Shown here one piece after another: positions 62,474 to 64,000 of a DNA stretch of 64,000 bases. Location: NCBI GenBank assembly GCA_037132135.1, contig JBAXPR010000003.1, forward strand, positions 1 to 64,000. The letters run 5' to 3'. Every line of letters begins with the position of its first letter. Positions within the stretch are counted from its first letter, which is position 1. The notes below the pieces were generated by a model. It saw nothing but the letters and a program-made list of their open reading frames with translations. It made no database searches and had not been told where the DNA came from. A program made the translations under genes and the position numbers. The DNA is from BOG-933 sp037132135. GTDB lineage: Bacteria > Pseudomonadota > Alphaproteobacteria > Azospirillales > Azospirillaceae.

Positions 62474-64000
62474 TCAGGCGGCCAGCGGCGAGCGGCCGTC
62501 CATGAAGCCGTTGACCCGCATCGCCGTTGCCTCATCGAGACGGAATTGCAGGTGGGTGTCGGTCTCCGAGCGGCGGGCGATCCGGGCCTGGATCGGAGCG
62601 ACGCCGGGAATCGTCAGTTCGACCGGAGAGCCCACCGGCAGATCGACCCGGGCTTCCAGGCTGGCGCCGCCGAGCGAGACATCGTGCATCCGGCAGTCGC
62701 GCCGCTGATCGGCCCAGCCGAGCCCGACCATGATGTCGACGGTCATCCGTTCATAGTGGCGGCGCTCGCCGGCATCGCGAATCGCGGTCAGGAAGGACTC
62801 GACCTCGGCGCTCAGGTCGCGGGCGGTTTCCGAGACGTGGCGGGACGAGGTCAGCACTTCGGCCGAAGCCCCGGTGGTATGCGCGATCGCCTCGGCGACG
62901 ATCGCCAGCGCGGCGGCGGCTTCCTGCGTGCTTTGGGTGGCGGCCCTGGCGTTGCCGGAAATTTCCTGGGAGACGCCCTCCTGGCGCCGGGCCGCCTGGG
63001 CGATCACGCCGGTGGCCTGATTGACGGCGTCGATGGTCGCGCCGAACCGCTTGATCGTGCCCACCGCCTCCTCGGCCGCGTCCTGGATGCCCTGGATCTG
63101 CGAGCCGATGTCACCGGCGGCCCGGGCGCTCTGGCTGGACAGATTCTTGACCTCTCCGGCGACCACCGCGAAGCCCTTGCCGGCGTCGCCGGCCCGCGCG
63201 GCCTCGATGGTGGCGTTGAGCGCCAGCAGATTGGTCTGGGAGGCGATCGACTGGATCAGGCTGAGGATTTCCCCGATCCGGCCGGCCTTTTCGGCCAGGC
63301 TGCCGACGATGGCGTCAGAGCGCTCGGCCTCGTCGACCGCGGTGCGCATCACGCCGTCGGAGCGCTCGAGCTGCAGGGCGATCTCTTCGACCGTGCCCCG
63401 CAGCTTGCCCGCCTCGCCGGCGACGATATCGACCTTGCCGGCGGCGGTCCGGGTCGCCTCCGAGACGGTGGTCGCCTGCTGGGCCGCCCGCCGTGCCACC
63501 GCGGACATGTTCTCGGCAGTGCTCTGCATCGATGAGGCGGCGTCGGCCAGCATCGTCAGCACGCCGCTGACGCCGCCGCTGAAATCCTGGATCAACTGGT
63601 TGGCGGCGGCCTGCCGGCGACGCTTGGCCTCTTCCTCGTCGCGCCGGCGCCGGCGCAGGTTGTCCATGGCGATGGCGTTCTGGCGGAACACCTCCAGCGC
63701 CCGGGCCAGGGCGCCGATTTCATCCCGGCGGTCGGCATCGCGGATCTCGATCGCGGTGTCACCGTCGGCCAGACGCCCCATGCCGGCGACCATGCGGCCG
63801 ACCGGACGGGTGATCGAAGCCGTGATCGACCAGGACAGCAGGATGCCAAGCACGAAGCCGCCGACGGCAAGGCTGATCGACAGGGCATTGGAGCGCCGGT
63901 AATGCTCCTCGCTGTGATGATAGAGCGAGCCGGCCTGCTGGCGCTGGAGGTCGAGCAGCGCGCGCAGCGGGGTCGCCGCCTTGCGGAATTCGGCGGTGCT
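62474..64000 (-). CDS. Methyl-accepting chemotaxis protein with PilZ domain (5' end outside window)
   Basis: At least 508 residues; the frame is open to the right edge. It contains the end of a helical periplasmic domain, a membrane helix (ALSISLAVGGFVLGILLSW), HAMP and the MCP signalling domain with LIQSIASQTNLLALNATIEA. A C-terminal PilZ domain has RRHYERM and DVSLGGASLE for c-di-GMP. It resembles the receptor at 43485-45470 in plan. It is convergent with the carH-like gene. Confidence 0.92.
   Translation of the reverse strand, partial: STAEFRKAATPLRALLDLQRQQAGSLYHHSEEHYRRSNALSISLAVGGFVLGILLSWSITASITRPVGRMVAGMGRLADGDTAIEIRDADRRDEIGALARALEVFRQNAIAMDNLRRRRRDEEEAKRRRQAAANQLIQDFSGGVSGVLTMLADAASSMQSTAENMSAVARRAAQQATTVSEATRTAAGKVDIVAGEAGKLRGTVEEIALQLERSDGVMRTAVDEAERSDAIVGSLAEKAGRIGEILSLIQSIASQTNLLALNATIEAARAGDAGKGFAVVAGEVKNLSSQSARAAGDIGSQIQGIQDAAEEAVGTIKRFGATIDAVNQATGVIAQAARRQEGVSQEISGNARAATQSTQEAAAALAIVAEAIAHTTGASAEVLTSSRHVSETARDLSAEVESFLTAIRDAGERRHYERMTVDIMVGLGWADQRRDCRMHDVSLGGASLEARVDLPVGSPVELTIPGVAPIQARIARRSETDTHLQFRLDEATAMRVNGFMDGRSPLAA

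Overview
The window is GC-rich DNA (roughly two thirds GC by eye) with dense, often stop/start-overlapping genes. It looks like an alphaproteobacterium, most likely a Rhodospirillales member. The support is gene content and order: a RsuA-type pseudouridine synthase next to rsmD, ATP12, AsmA and HAD genes in a row, a TPP-riboswitch thiOSGC operon, fabD-fabG-acpP-fabF-mltG, very many PAS/histidine-kinase genes, chemoreceptors ending in PilZ, and a kaiBC operon without kaiA. Assignment below order level is not possible from the sequence alone.

Layout. 1-547: the 5' part of an IS5-family element, running off the left edge. 0.66-6.2 kb: housekeeping genes (HAD phosphatase, AsmA-like protein, ATP12-type chaperone, rsmD, rluB-like, dodecin). 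6.3-8.3 kb: two dipeptide/peptide-type ABC permeases without partner subunits. 8.4-10.9 kb: pseB-pseC plus a small coupled gene, the first steps of pseudaminic acid synthesis, followed by an AT-rich stretch. 11.5-13.4 kb: ilvD, preceded by a promoter that overlaps a perfect inverted repeat. 13.4-25.3 kb: a PstS-like protein, a secreted protein, three glycosyltransferases, a PAS kinase, an Eis-like acetyltransferase, a quinone oxidoreductase, a TrmH-like methyltransferase and YgfZ. 25.3-30.3 kb: pyrF and the thiamine operon. 31.1-35.7 kb: the fatty-acid synthesis operon with mltG.

35.7-51.6 kb is a signalling block on the minus strand. It begins with a five-gene set: hybrid kinase, Cache/PAS kinase, PhnD-like periplasmic binding protein, HAMP-type kinase and single-domain response regulator. 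A chemoreceptor-PilZ fusion, an MHYT-PAS-GGDEF-EAL protein and a further hybrid kinase follow.

52.1-62.4 kb is the most interesting part. A bacteriophytochrome photosensory core (PAS-GAF-PHY with its biliverdin cysteine but no output domain) is followed by a pentapeptide-repeat protein. These converge on an operon of response regulator, KaiB, KaiC and REC-PAS-histidine kinase whose genes overlap by 1-4 nt. Nearby is a CarH/LitR-like MerR regulator with the adenosylcobalamin-binding signature. So two probable light sensors flank a KaiA-less timing module. The response regulator that opens the kai operon is split by a TGATG stop/start just after its first beta strand. Short GTCC-containing repeats spaced 29-31 bp lie upstream of bphP, kai and the carH-like gene, hinting at common control; this is inference only. 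The window ends inside a second chemoreceptor-PilZ gene.
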